Origin: Streptomyces niger
Lineage (GTDB): Bacteria; Actinomycetota; Actinomycetes; Streptomycetales; Streptomycetaceae
Direction: 5' to 3'
DNA length: 64,000 bases
Assembly: GCF_000718305.1 (NCBI RefSeq)
Contig: NZ_JOFQ01000026.1
Location: forward strand, 1 to 64,000
Below the pieces are notes generated by a model. That model ran no database searches. It was not told the origin of the DNA and was given only the letters and a program-made list of their open reading frames with translations. Of this stretch, positions 26,652 through 34,943 are shown in pieces; position 1 is the stretch's first letter, and the number at the start of each line of letters is the position of its first letter. The translations under genes were made by a program, and so were the position numbers.

Positions 26652-27736
26652 GGCCGGCTCCCGGTACGCACCGCGGCCTTGAGCACCCGGCGCCCGTCGA
26701 CGCGGCGCGTGCCCGAGGTCAGCACGGTGTTGACGAGGTCGGCCGCCTCCTCCAGTCCGACTTCGTGGGTGAGCACCTGGGCACCGAGGTCCGGGGTGGT
26801 CCGCAGCAGGTCGATCGCTCGCCGCAGGTGGTCGCCGGAGACGCCGCGGTGGCCGCACAGCAGGAGCCTGCCGTGCGGGCGGGCGAACTCCTCGACCCGC
26901 GGGGGCCACGGGGCGCCGCCGCAGTGGGCCGCGCGGATCGCGGCGACGTCGAGGTCGCCCGCGGTCAGCGGGATCGGCCCCGGCTCCACCCCGGCGTGCA
27001 CGTCGACCAGGAGCGTGCCCGGCACGTACCGGTCCAGGGCGGTCAGCGCCTCCCGCGTACCGGTACGCGGCGTGGCGAGCACGGCGACGACCGGTGAGGG
27101 CAGGTCCGCCAGCAGCCCGGGGAGGTCCGCGGCGCGGGGGTCGACGGCGTCCTCACCGTGCCCTATGAGAAGGGTGTGCAGTTCGGGTCGCTCCGTGCGC
27201 CACAGGTCGCGCGCGAGCCGCCCCACGATGCCGTCGCCCCACACGACCAGCGCCGCCGGGCGCACCGTGTGGCGCGCGAGCTGCGCGCCGTACACGGCGG
27301 AGGCGAGCGGTTCCGCGAGCGCGGCCACGCGCGGCTGTGCGGCGTCGGCGGGCACCGGGACGACCAGTCCGGCGCGTACGGCCGAGGCGGGGATGCGGGT
27401 GCGCTCCGCCCACAGTCCGGGGAGGTTGTGGCCGAGCAGGAAGGAGGGGTCGTGCGGATGCGTGGGGTTCACGGTGACCGGCGTGCCCGTCGGCAGCCCG
27501 GAAGCGCCGGGCTCGACCACGTACCCGACGCCCTCGTGTCCGAGGACGGGGGTGGGGTCGTCGCGCAGCCCGCGCAGGATCTGCCAGTCGGTGCCGCAGA
27601 TGCCGACGGTCGTCGGCGCGAGGAGGAGGTCGCCCGGGTCGAGCCGCGGCGTGCGCACCTCGGCCACCTCGACCAGGGTGCGCCCTGAACGGTCGGCCGG
27701 CCGGCGGACGAGGACCCGGTGGGTCGTGGCGCTCAT
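26648..27736 (-). CDS. Medium-chain dehydrogenase, glucose-dehydrogenase-like (second)
   Basis: A 362-residue MDR enzyme with ICGTDWQILRG and GHEGVG for the catalytic zinc and GDGIVG for the nucleotide. It lacks the four-cysteine structural zinc lobe present in the neighbouring dehydrogenase. Instead it has THPHDPSFLLGHN, like archaeal and halophile glucose-dehydrogenase relatives. The substrate may be a sugar or cyclitol. ATG at 27736 overlaps the kinase stop by 4 bp. Confidence 0.83.
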   Translation of the reverse strand: MSATTHRVLVRRPADRSGRTLVEVAEVRTPRLDPGDLLLAPTTVGICGTDWQILRGLRDDPTPVLGHEGVGYVVEPGASGLPTGTPVTVNPTHPHDPSFLLGHNLPGLWAERTRIPASAVRAGLVVPVPADAAQPRVAALAEPLASAVYGAQLARHTVRPAALVVWGDGIVGRLARDLWRTERPELHTLLIGHGEDAVDPRAADLPGLLADLPSPVVAVLATPRTGTREALTALDRYVPGTLLVDVHAGVEPGPIPLTAGDLDVAAIRAAHCGGAPWPPRVEEFARPHGRLLLCGHRGVSGDHLRRAIDLLRTTPDLGAQVLTHEVGLEEAADLVNTVLTSGTRRVDGRRVLKAAVRTGSRP

Positions 27737-28776
27737 CGGGTGACCCCCGGGAGCCAGTCGCCGATACGGTGCACCCCGCGCAGCGGGTCCACCTGCCCCG
27801 GCGCGCAGAACACGAGCCGGTCGTCGAGCCAGGCGTCGTCGTGGCCCCGGTCGGCGTAGGAGGTGGCGGCGGCGAGCCGGCGGCGGATCTCGGCCGCGTA
27901 GTGGCCGCCCAGCCCCTCGGCCACTCCCCCGCCGATCCCGATGAGGTCGAGGTGCGGGTCGAGGCACCACAGGGTGCGCAGCAGTTGGGCGACCGGGGCG
28001 GCACACAGCTCCAGCAGCCGCCGGGCGTCGGGGTCGCCCGCGGCGAGTGCGCCGGGGAGCCGGTCCGCGACCTGCTCGGCCCAGGGCAGCCCGAGCCGAT
28101 GGGCGGCGCGGGTGAGGCCCGGCCCGGAGGCGATCGAGGCGAGGTGGTCCGTCGCGCCGCACTCGCAGGGCAGGCCCGCCAGGACGTCGGCGCCGGGGTC
28201 GGTGAGCGGGACCGGCAGATGGCCGACCTCGCCCTGCAGGCCCCGGGCGTCGACCGGGATCCGGGTCCGCTCCACGTCCGCGATGCGCAGGGCGATGCCG
28301 CTGCTCACGGTCAGGTAGGCGACCCGGCGGGTGCCGGGCCCGGCGTGCACGGCGGCGAAGTCCAGCAGCGCGGCGGTGACGTCGTTGACGAGGTGCCAGG
28401 TGACGTCGGGCCGGCGCCGCCGCAGGTCGGCGGCCAGGTCGTACGGTGCTGACTCGGCACCCCACAGCGGGGCCGATCCGTAGACGGTGCCGGTGAGGTG
28501 GTCGATGGCCGCGCCGAAGGAGAGGGCGGCGCGGGCGCCGGCCGGGGCCCGGTCGCTCAGCAGCTCGACCATGTCGGCGCGCAGCCGGGCGGTGGAGCGG
28601 TCCGGGTGACGGAGGCGGCTGGGCGAGGGCAGCCGTTCCACCGGCGCGTCCTGCCCGCCGGTACGCAGCCGTACCCAGGTGCCGCCGATGTCCGCCGCGA
28701 AGGTGGCCGCCGGTGCCCCGGGGGCGGTCCGGCGGTCCTTCGGGGCGTCCCGCAGCGGAGTGCTGGCTCGTGTCAC
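27733..28776 (-). CDS. ROK-family kinase, candidate cyclitol kinase
   Basis: A 347-residue ROK protein. The phosphate loop is ADIGGTWVR (residues 28-36). The catalytic Asp is in HLVNDVTAALLDF, EVGHLPVP and CECGATDHL resemble the ROK zinc/fold region, and IGIGGGVAEGLG is near the C-terminus. Known C7-cyclitol kinases (AcbM, ValC) belong to this glucokinase-like group and phosphorylate the C7 hydroxyl after cyclisation. Together with the cyclase upstream, that role is the best guess here. A repressor role is unlikely because no DNA-binding domain is present. Confidence 0.82.
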   Translation of the reverse strand: MTRASTPLRDAPKDRRTAPGAPAATFAADIGGTWVRLRTGGQDAPVERLPSPSRLRHPDRSTARLRADMVELLSDRAPAGARAALSFGAAIDHLTGTVYGSAPLWGAESAPYDLAADLRRRRPDVTWHLVNDVTAALLDFAAVHAGPGTRRVAYLTVSSGIALRIADVERTRIPVDARGLQGEVGHLPVPLTDPGADVLAGLPCECGATDHLASIASGPGLTRAAHRLGLPWAEQVADRLPGALAAGDPDARRLLELCAAPVAQLLRTLWCLDPHLDLIGIGGGVAEGLGGHYAAEIRRRLAAATSYADRGHDDAWLDDRLVFCAPGQVDPLRGVHRIGDWLPGVTR

Positions 28777-29456
28777 GACCGGACCGCCCCTCCTGCGGCG
28801 ACCGGCTCGGGCACGTCCAGGATCACCCCGGCCCGCCCCGACTGCGGTGCGGCGACCCGGAACCCGCGGAAGTCGGCCCAGCGCGGAGCCACGTCGTCGT
28901 ACGCGTCGAGGCCGCCGATGACCACGGTGCGTCCGCAGCCGGCGAGCCCGGCCCGCACCCCGGCGCCGGAGTCCTCGACGACGACGGCGTCCTCCGGCGA
29001 ACAGCCGAGCGCGGCGGCGGCCCGCAGATAGCCCTCCGGGTCCGGCTTCCCGTGGGTCACGTCGTCCGCGCTCACCAGGATGCCGGGCAGCGGGAGCCCC
29101 GCCGCCGCCATCCGTACCTCCGCCAGCCGGCGGCCGGCGGAGGTGACCACGGCCCAGGCGTCCGCCGGCAGCGCGGTCAGCAGCGCGCGGGCACCGGGGA
29201 CCTCCGTGATGCCGGTGGTCTCCGACTCCTCGTGCGCGACGAGGCGCCGGGTCTCCGCCGCCGCCTCGTCGGGGTCGGGGAGGAAGCGGCGCACGGTCTC
29301 CCGGGTGGGGCGCCCGTGCGCGAAGGCCAGCACCTCCGCGAGATCGAGCTGGTGCCGCTCGCAGAAGCCGGCCCAGGTGGACTCGACCAGTGCGGTCGAG
29401 TCCACGAGGGTGCCGTCCATGTCGAACAGCAGCGCTGCCGCGTGCAGTTGAGGCAA
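28773..29456 (-). CDS. HAD-superfamily phosphatase
   Basis: A 227-residue HAD hydrolase. Motif I is FDMDGT (Asp12, Asp14), motif II is VVTSAG, motif III is HGKPDPEGY and motif IV is VVEDSGAG. It belongs to the beta-phosphoglucomutase/phosphatase-like subgroup with a helical cap. Presumably it dephosphorylates a phosphorylated sugar or cyclitol of the pathway. The TTG at 29456 has AGGAG six bases upstream. A 55-bp gap separates it from the SDR gene upstream, the only real gap in this operon. Confidence 0.87.
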   Translation of the reverse strand: MPQLHAAALLFDMDGTLVDSTALVESTWAGFCERHQLDLAEVLAFAHGRPTRETVRRFLPDPDEAAAETRRLVAHEESETTGITEVPGARALLTALPADAWAVVTSAGRRLAEVRMAAAGLPLPGILVSADDVTHGKPDPEGYLRAAAALGCSPEDAVVVEDSGAGVRAGLAGCGRTVVIGGLDAYDDVAPRWADFRGFRVAAPQSGRAGVILDVPEPVAAGGAVRS

Positions 29457-29511
29457 GGGTTACTCCTGGGAAAGGGTCAGCGGACGGGCCGGTGACCTAC
29501 GGAAAGGCCGG

Positions 29512-30279
29512 CTACGCGCGGGCGTCGGCGAGCGGACGCGACTGGGACACGGGAAGGTCCTTCGCGACGGACGACCAGGTGGTGTCCTCGTGCACGACGA
29601 GTGCGTCGCCGGCGTACGGCACGCCTCGGGTGCGGGCGAGCTCGACGGCCAGGGGGGCGAAGGCGGCCGGGGACATGTAGCCGCTGTAGTCGAAGTCCGC
29701 GGACCGGCGCGCCCGGATACCGGGGCTGTCCACCATGCCGGCCGGCATGGCCTGCACGAACGTCGTCTCGGCAGGGTCGGTCTCCTGCGCGACCGACCGG
29801 ATCAGCGAGTCGGCGGCGGCCTTGGTGGCGGCGTAACCCGCGCGGTTCGGCCCGGCGTTGTAGACGACCTCGGAGGAGATGTGCAGGAACATGCCGGGAC
29901 CCGCGGTGCGCAGCGCCGGCAGCACCGCGCGCAGCGTCGCGGACAGGCCGTGCACGTTGACCGCGAACTGGTCCAGCCAGTCGGCCTCGCTGACCTGCAT
30001 GAAAGGCTCACGCCGGGAGGTGAAGTAGACGGCGGAGTAGCAGGCCAGGTCCACCCGCTCCGGGATACCGGTACGCAGGGCCTCCTTGGCCTGCTCCGGG
30101 TCGCGGAAGTCCAGCCGGTGCCAGATCAGCCGGTCGCCGCCGTCACCGGTGGGCCGGCTGCGGCTGAAGACGTGGGTCTCGACGCCGGCCGCGGCCCAGG
30201 CGTCGGCGACGCCCCGCCCGATCCCGGTCGATCCGCCGACCACCACCGCCCGCTCGGGCATCCGCTCCGGGGTGCTCAT
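29512..30279 (-). CDS. Short-chain dehydrogenase/reductase
   Basis: A 255-residue SDR. The nucleotide motif is VVGGSTGIGRG. The active-site Ser is in HISSEVVYN and the Tyr-Lys pair is in GYAATKAAA. It reduces or oxidises a hydroxyl or keto group with NAD(P)H. ATG at 30279 overlaps the cyclase stop by 4 bp, so it follows directly on the cyclisation step and is a good candidate to act on the first keto-cyclitol. Confidence 0.87.
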   Translation of the reverse strand: MSTPERMPERAVVVGGSTGIGRGVADAWAAAGVETHVFSRSRPTGDGGDRLIWHRLDFRDPEQAKEALRTGIPERVDLACYSAVYFTSRREPFMQVSEADWLDQFAVNVHGLSATLRAVLPALRTAGPGMFLHISSEVVYNAGPNRAGYAATKAAADSLIRSVAQETDPAETTFVQAMPAGMVDSPGIRARRSADFDYSGYMSPAAFAPLAVELARTRGVPYAGDALVVHEDTTWSSVAKDLPVSQSRPLADARA

Positions 30280-31511
30280 GCGCCCACCAGAACCTCGGCC
30301 GGGGCGCCCTGCGCCACGTTCCGGGCGCAACGACGCAGCAGCTCTGTCGCCGCGCGCAGCTCGGCGCCGGTCACGTCGTTGACGAAGCGGTGGCCCCCGA
30401 TGCCGACCGGCAACGGCAGGCGCTGCCGGCCGTCGCGGTGGCGCACGGTGTCGCGCAGCGCCGCTTCCAGGAGGCTCGGGTCGTCCAGCACGTCGTTCCA
30501 CAGCGGGAGTCCGAGCGCGTGGATGACGGAGAAGATCCGGTCGGCCTGGGCCTGGTCGACGTCACCGCGCAGGGTGCCCAGCGCCGTGGTGAGCGCCATG
30601 TCGATCACGACGGCCTCACCGTGCAGCAGCTCGGGGAGGGCGTGCATCTCGATGGTCGGGCTGAAGGTGTGCCCGTAGTCCACGCAGCGCTCCAGCGCCG
30701 ACTCCCACAGGTTGGGCTGCAGCTCCTCGAGCATGAGGTGGATGGACTCGGCGACGATCGCGTCGGCGGCCTGGGCGAGGTCGCCGGTGGAACCCTGGAA
30801 GCGGTCGGCGCGCACCGCGGGGCCGCGCCTCTCCAGCAGCTCGAAGAGCTCCTCCGAGCGGATCAGCGCCATCTTCAGGATCTCGGCCAGGCCGTTGCTG
30901 ATGTGGCGCAGGTCCAGGCTGCGCAGGAACGAGCGGTCGAGGAAGGTGGCCGTGGCCGCCGCGTACGTACCCAGCCGGTTCTTGCCGGTCTCGTAGTTGA
31001 CCCCCGTCTTGACGCCGACCCCCGCGTCGACGAGGCCGATCAGCGTCGTGGGGATGCGGATGTACGGGGTGCCTCGCCGGTAGAGGCTCGCCGCGAATCC
31101 GACGATGTCGGTGAGCACCCCGCCCCCGATGGCGAGGACCGGCTCGCGGCGGCGGTCGATGCCGAAGTCGTTCATCGCGTCGACGACCCGGGACACGGCG
31201 TCGAACTGCTTCACGGTCTCGTCGGCGCGCAGCGGGAGCACCGTGATCTCGATGTCGTGGCAGGCGAAGAACTCGCGGATCCGCGCGCCGTAGAGCGCGT
31301 CCACGTTCTCGTCGATGACGACGAGCCGGCGCTCCCCGGACCGCAGCGGGGCGTCCGGGCAGCCGGTCAGCAGCGTGCTGTTGTCCGGCGAGAAGAGGTG
31401 GTCGGAGCTGATGACGTGGTAGCGCACCTGGCGCACGGCCTCGACCGTCCAGGCCGGACCGTTGTCCATGGCCAGCCGGAGCCCTTGGGTGAACTGAGTA
31501 CCGCTCTGCAT
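30276..31511 (-). CDS. Sugar-phosphate cyclase, probable 2-epi-5-epi-valiolone synthase (EEVS)
   Basis: A 411-residue member of the dehydroquinate-synthase superfamily. It has GGGVLTD (129-135), PTTL (154-157), GVKTGVN with Lys168, and KNRLG (177-181). Zinc ligands Glu210, His281 and His297 match Glu194, His271 and His287 of DHQ synthase. Features such as RHISNGLAEILKMAL, the VDYGHTFSP motif and an N-terminus of about 60 extra residues resemble EEVS, which cyclises sedoheptulose 7-phosphate, better than AroB. The desmethyl-4-deoxygadusol synthase branch is the main alternative, but its usual O-methyltransferase partner is absent. ATG 31511 has GGAGGGG. Confidence 0.8.
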   Translation of the reverse strand: MQSGTQFTQGLRLAMDNGPAWTVEAVRQVRYHVISSDHLFSPDNSTLLTGCPDAPLRSGERRLVVIDENVDALYGARIREFFACHDIEITVLPLRADETVKQFDAVSRVVDAMNDFGIDRRREPVLAIGGGVLTDIVGFAASLYRRGTPYIRIPTTLIGLVDAGVGVKTGVNYETGKNRLGTYAAATATFLDRSFLRSLDLRHISNGLAEILKMALIRSEELFELLERRGPAVRADRFQGSTGDLAQAADAIVAESIHLMLEELQPNLWESALERCVDYGHTFSPTIEMHALPELLHGEAVVIDMALTTALGTLRGDVDQAQADRIFSVIHALGLPLWNDVLDDPSLLEAALRDTVRHRDGRQRLPLPVGIGGHRFVNDVTGAELRAATELLRRCARNVAQGAPAEVLVGA

Positions 31512-31579
31512 GTCCCCTCCGTGAAAAATCGATGCCACATCACTGAACAGGCGACGCCATGACCAGCGTGGTGTCGAAT

Positions 31580-31585
31580 ATAGTA
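31580..31585 (-). promoter_or_regulatory. Promoter -10 candidate for the cyclase operon
   Basis: The minus strand reads TACTAT within an AT-rich patch about 70 bp before the cyclase start. It lies in the 236-bp gap between the cyclase and the divergent XRE gene, where a regulator could act on both. No clear -35 is seen. Confidence 0.35.
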
Positions 31586-31747
31586 GCAGCACGGCCCGTT
31601 GGGTGACGCGCGTGTTAGGCTCATAGGTAAGGAGACGACGCTGTCGACACATGCGAGACCGCACAGCGCGCTCCCCATGGGCTGAGCCGCCCCGCGCCTC
31701 ACCGCCGCCACCCCTGAGTCGCCGGAACCCCCTGGAAGGTCGACCGC

Positions 31748-32212
31748 ATGGCCACGCTGGCAGAACGTCTGAATGCCTGGTTCGCGGATGCCGCCACGGC
31801 TGATGCCGTGGGCCGCCTGCGTGAACCCACCACCTCCGAAGTCGCCCAGGCGATCTCGCAGGACCCGAGCCACGACGTCACGATCTCCCGGAGTTATCTG
31901 ACGGCGTTGCGCAACGGTTCGCAGACCAATCCGACGGTCAGCGTGCTCTCGGCGCTCGTGCGCTACTTCCAGTCCCGGGAGATGACGTTGCCGGTGTCGG
32001 TGAGCGCACTCATCTCCGAGGCGACCCCGCCCGCCGCCCCCGAGGAGAAGGACGAGTGGGCCGAAGCGCTCTCCGACCGGCAGGTGCGCTCGATCGCGAT
32101 GCGCGCCGGCCAGCTCACCCCGGAACTGCGTGAGCAGCTTCTGTCGATCATGGACGTGCTGGACGACCCGAAGAAGTCGGCGAAGCCGGCACGCGAGGAG
32201 GGCGACGCATGA
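31748..32212 (+). CDS. XRE-family transcriptional regulator
   Basis: A 154-residue protein. It has an N-terminal helix-turn-helix of about 80 residues (TSEVAQAISQ, ISRSYLTALRNG) and a C-terminal helical tail with TPELREQLLSIMDVL. This type is often linked to ImmA/IrrE-like proteins and MAB_1171c membrane proteins in actinomycetes; both occur in this window. GGAAGG precedes ATG 31748. It is divergent from the cyclase operon and its stop overlaps the next gene. It is a candidate regulator of the cyclitol genes. Confidence 0.83.
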   Translation: MATLAERLNAWFADAATADAVGRLREPTTSEVAQAISQDPSHDVTISRSYLTALRNGSQTNPTVSVLSALVRYFQSREMTLPVSVSALISEATPPAAPEEKDEWAEALSDRQVRSIAMRAGQLTPELREQLLSIMDVLDDPKKSAKPAREEGDA

Positions 32213-33120
32213 GGGCCGTCGGCATCACACGGACCGGCGGACCGGAGGTCCTGGAGGTCCTGGACCTGCCGGAGCCGGACGCGGCGGACCGCCTGGTGAT
32301 CAAGACGGCCGCCACCGCCGTCAACCCGGTGGACCTGGCGACGCGTTCGGGCCAGATACCCACCTCCCTGCCCGCCGTGCTCGGCTGGGACCTGGCGGGC
32401 ACCGTCGCGCACGCCCCCGCGGGCTCCGGCTTCCGCACCGGCGACCGCGTGCTCGCGATGACCGCCCAACTGGGCACGGGCGTGGGCAGCATGGCCGAGT
32501 ACGTGGCCTTCGACCCGAAGTACGTGGCGCACGTACCGGACGGCGTGCCGCTCACGGACGCCGCGACGCTGCCGCTGGCGGGCGTGACCGCGACGCAGCT
32601 GCTGCGCAGCACCCCGGACCGGCACGGCAAGCGCATCCTGCTGATCGGGGCCCAGGGCGGCGTCGGCGGGCACCTCGCGGCCCGCCTGCTCGACGAGGAG
32701 TCGGCCCGTACCGACCTGCTCGTCCGCCCCGCCGACCGGTCCGCATGGCAGGAGCGGCGCTCCGGGCGCCCGGCCGACGGCGCGGTGCTCACCGACCTGG
32801 CGCAGATCGAGAGCCGCGCCTACGACATCGTGATCGACGCCGGCGGCGCGCCCGACCTGTTCGAGGCCGTACGCCCGCAGGGCGCCTTCCTCACCATCAC
32901 CCCGTTCAGCGCCCCGGACCCGGCGAGCCGCCCCGACGTGGCGTACACCCTCATCAGCGTGGAGCTGGACCGGGACGACCTGGTGAGCGTGGCCGACACC
33001 GCGGCCGGCGGCGCCGGCCCCCGCCAGGAGACCACCGTGCTCCCCTTCGAGGAAGCGGCCGAGGCCCACCGGCGCCTGGAGCGCGGCGGCTTCCGCGGCA
33101 AGCTGGTACTGGTCCCCTAG
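32209..33120 (+). CDS. Quinone-oxidoreductase-like MDR enzyme
   Basis: A 303-residue zinc-independent medium-chain reductase. VNPVDLATRSG, GWDLAGTV, GVTATQLL and the NADPH motif LLIGAQGGVGG place it with NADP-dependent quinone or enone reductases. It overlaps the XRE gene by 4 bp. It could reduce a conjugated enone such as those found in keto-carbasugars, but it may simply be a stress-response enzyme of the XRE unit. Confidence 0.86.
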   Translation: MRAVGITRTGGPEVLEVLDLPEPDAADRLVIKTAATAVNPVDLATRSGQIPTSLPAVLGWDLAGTVAHAPAGSGFRTGDRVLAMTAQLGTGVGSMAEYVAFDPKYVAHVPDGVPLTDAATLPLAGVTATQLLRSTPDRHGKRILLIGAQGGVGGHLAARLLDEESARTDLLVRPADRSAWQERRSGRPADGAVLTDLAQIESRAYDIVIDAGGAPDLFEAVRPQGAFLTITPFSAPDPASRPDVAYTLISVELDRDDLVSVADTAAGGAGPRQETTVLPFEEAAEAHRRLERGGFRGKLVLVP

Positions 33121-33139
33121 CGACCCTGCCGCCCTCCGG

Positions 33140-33670
33140 CTACGTCAGCCCGTCCTCGAAGGCGAGGCTGCCGTAGACGGAGGGCCGCCACGGCTCGTCG
33201 AGCCCGTACCGCTGCGCCTGCCGCTGCATCAGCATCGCCTGGTGCATGAGCGTGGAGGCGACGATCTCCGCGTCCCGCTCGTCCCGGTCCGAGTAGCAGT
33301 TGCGCAACTGCGGCCGCTCGGGCCGCTCCCCCGCCAGGTCGTAGGCCACGATGTGGCCGACCTCGTGCAGGATGATGTGCTCCTGGTGCGCCTTGGTGGT
33401 CTTCGCCTGGTAGACGATGACGTCCTCGTCCTGACGGGAGATCAGCACCCCGAACGGGCCGTCGGCCGGCAGGTCCCACTCCAGCAGCTTGATCGGCGTA
33501 CCGCGCTGCTCGGCCAGCAGCTCGCACAGCTTGGTGGCCCCGAGCGGCAGCGGAGGCGCGAGCTGCCGCATCAGCCAGCGGCTGTGCGCCCTCAACTCCG
33601 CGTCCCGCCGCCGGTCCTCGTCCGCAGCCGAGGAACGCCCCACGCCACGCCGGAACAATCTGCTGAACAC
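33140..33670 (-). CDS. ImmA/IrrE-type zinc peptidase-like protein
   Basis: A 176-residue protein with the zinc motif HEVGHI (HExxH) near residue 101 and preceding IILHEVG. Proteins of this type cleave or inactivate XRE-type repressors and act as regulatory partners. It lies 19 bp from the quinone-oxidoreductase-like gene in the convergent orientation, close to the XRE gene, so it may control that regulator. The first 30 residues are arginine-rich. Confidence 0.82.
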   Translation of the reverse strand: MFSRLFRRGVGRSSAADEDRRRDAELRAHSRWLMRQLAPPLPLGATKLCELLAEQRGTPIKLLEWDLPADGPFGVLISRQDEDVIVYQAKTTKAHQEHIILHEVGHIVAYDLAGERPERPQLRNCYSDRDERDAEIVASTLMHQAMLMQRQAQRYGLDEPWRPSVYGSLAFEDGLT

Positions 33671-34220
33671 CTGGCCCCCTGTGTGTCACCGCATCAAGTC
33701 TTGGACCGCACACGACGCACCGTTGAGCCAGAGCTGCCCGGTGCTCAATCTACCCCGCTCCCGACAAACAGGCCCCGGACCCCCCTTTGGCCTGCGGTGA
33801 TCCATCCGGTGAACACTGCACACCCGGCTCCCCCACCGCAAGGCCAACCTCGGCATGACGCCGGCCGGCACGGTTCACGCGGGCATGGAGGACGCAAGCT
33901 TCCCGAGAGGAGCGGCGACCAAGCCCTGGGGAAGCTCGTGGGCGAATCGCTCAGCCGGCGCGGCCTCGTGGCGGCTGCGGCCGTGGGCGCTTCTGTGAGG
34001 TGAGTAACATCCCCGGCCCTGCCGTCAGGTGGTGACGGCGGCGAGTGGATGTTCGGCGCGGACGAGATGCCTGCCGCGGGACCGCGGGCCCCTCAAGCAA
34101 GGGCCCCAAGAGTCCGAGGATCCGAAGGGCCCCACCGGGGCGCCTTCTCGAAAACCGCAGGTCGCAGCAGTAGGGACGAACCCTCCGCCCACGTCCTCGC
34201 AGGTCACATCGATTTTGCTG
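33671..34220. other. Intergenic stretch without a confident gene
   Basis: No open frame here has credible codon use or family motifs. It holds the promoter region of the ImmA-like gene. One plus-strand frame ends in SRRGLVAAAAVGAS near 33953-34003, which looks like a twin-arginine signal but stops at once, so it may be a decayed gene end. Several GGGCCC runs at 34087-34135 can pair, without a clear terminator. Confidence 0.5.
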
Positions 34221-34297
34221 TGGTGGGGCGGGTGGGACTCGAACCCACGGCCGACGGATTATGAGTCCGCTGCTCTAACCGGCTGAGCTACCGCCCC
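34221..34297 (-). tRNA. tRNA with CAT anticodon (elongator tRNA-Met or lysidine-type tRNA-Ile2)
   Basis: The minus strand folds as a complete tRNA. It has a GGGGCGG acceptor stem, the D-arm TAGCTCAGCCGGTTAGAGC, an anticodon loop CTCATAA on a GCGGA/TCCGT stem, and the T-arm with GGTTCGAGTCC. CCA is encoded at 34221-34223. CAT may read AUG, or AUA after lysidine modification. The GAGCAG and loop context hint at Ile2, but the sequence does not settle it. Confidence 0.93.
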
Positions 34298-34547
34298 CGT
34301 CACGGCGCGCCGCGCACATTTGTGCGCGCCGTCTGCCGCAGCATAGCCGCTCATACGATCTGCTGCCCGAGCGGGTGGCTGCCGAGCGCAGAGCGGACCA
34401 TCGCGTGCGGTCGTGAAGACCGCGATCACCCACCGTTCGGTTCCACCCAGAGGATCACTCTTTGGAGTGGTCCGGGTGTTCGATTCCTGGGCGATCGATG
34501 CCGGCCGCGTGGCGGACCGGGGACCGAACCGGATCCGGACATGAAAG

Positions 34548-34567
34548 AGGGCCCCTCGCGGGGCCCT
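34548..34567 (-). terminator. Intrinsic terminator of the tRNA-Asn pair
   Basis: AGGGCCCC and GGGGCCCT form a perfect 8-bp stem with a TCGC loop. On the minus strand CTCTTTCAT follows, giving a short T-run. It lies 10 bp past the 3' end of the tRNA-Asn genes and should end their transcript. Confidence 0.85.
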
Positions 34568-34577
34568 CCTCCTGCTG

Positions 34578-34650
34578 CTCCCCCGACTGGACTCGAACCA
34601 GTAACCCTCCGGTTAACAGCCGAATGCTCTGCCAATTGAGCTACAGGGGA
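34578..34650 (-). tRNA. tRNA-Asn (GTT), second of a tandem pair
   Basis: The minus strand gives a complete cloverleaf. It has the acceptor TCCCCTG, D-arm TAGCTCAATTGGCAGAGC, anticodon loop CTGTTAA with anticodon GTT, T-arm GGTTCGAGTCC, and discriminator G. It is nearly identical to the copy 5 bp away. Differences cluster in the anticodon stem (TTCGG/CCGGA). Confidence 0.95.
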
Positions 34651-34655
34651 CTGCG

Positions 34656-34728
34656 CTCCCCCGACTGGACTCGAACCAGTAACCTGCCGGTTAACAGCCG
34701 GCTGCTCTGCCAATTGAGCTACAGGGGA
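34656..34728 (-). tRNA. tRNA-Asn (GTT), first of a tandem pair
   Basis: It has the same cloverleaf as its neighbour, with a GCCGG/CCGGC anticodon stem and GTT anticodon. CCA is not encoded. The two copies are 5 bp apart and share one terminator, so they form one transcript read leftward. Confidence 0.95.
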
Positions 34729-34943
34729 TTGCTCTGTGTGCCTCGAATGCACTCCGGTCCGGGCTCCCGGACGGCGTGCGCTCGCTGCGACACATACATT
34801 AGCGCAAGCAGGGGGGTGCTTCGCCAATCGGTATGCCCACGGGTGATCAGCCGGGCCGCGGGTAGGCGGAGCACAGCCCGGCGACTGACCGCTTCGACGG
34901 CGGGTACCGGAGAGCGGGAACGACCAGACAGAAGGGTGGAGCG

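Noticed and set aside
30276..31511. Cyclase as ordinary 3-dehydroquinate synthase (aroB)
   Set aside because: It lies among kinase, phosphatase and dehydrogenase genes rather than shikimate genes, and its motifs and length fit EEVS better.
34029..34286. Short open frames around the CAT tRNA and tRNA-Asn genes
   Set aside because: They run through the tRNA genes, so they cannot be real proteins.
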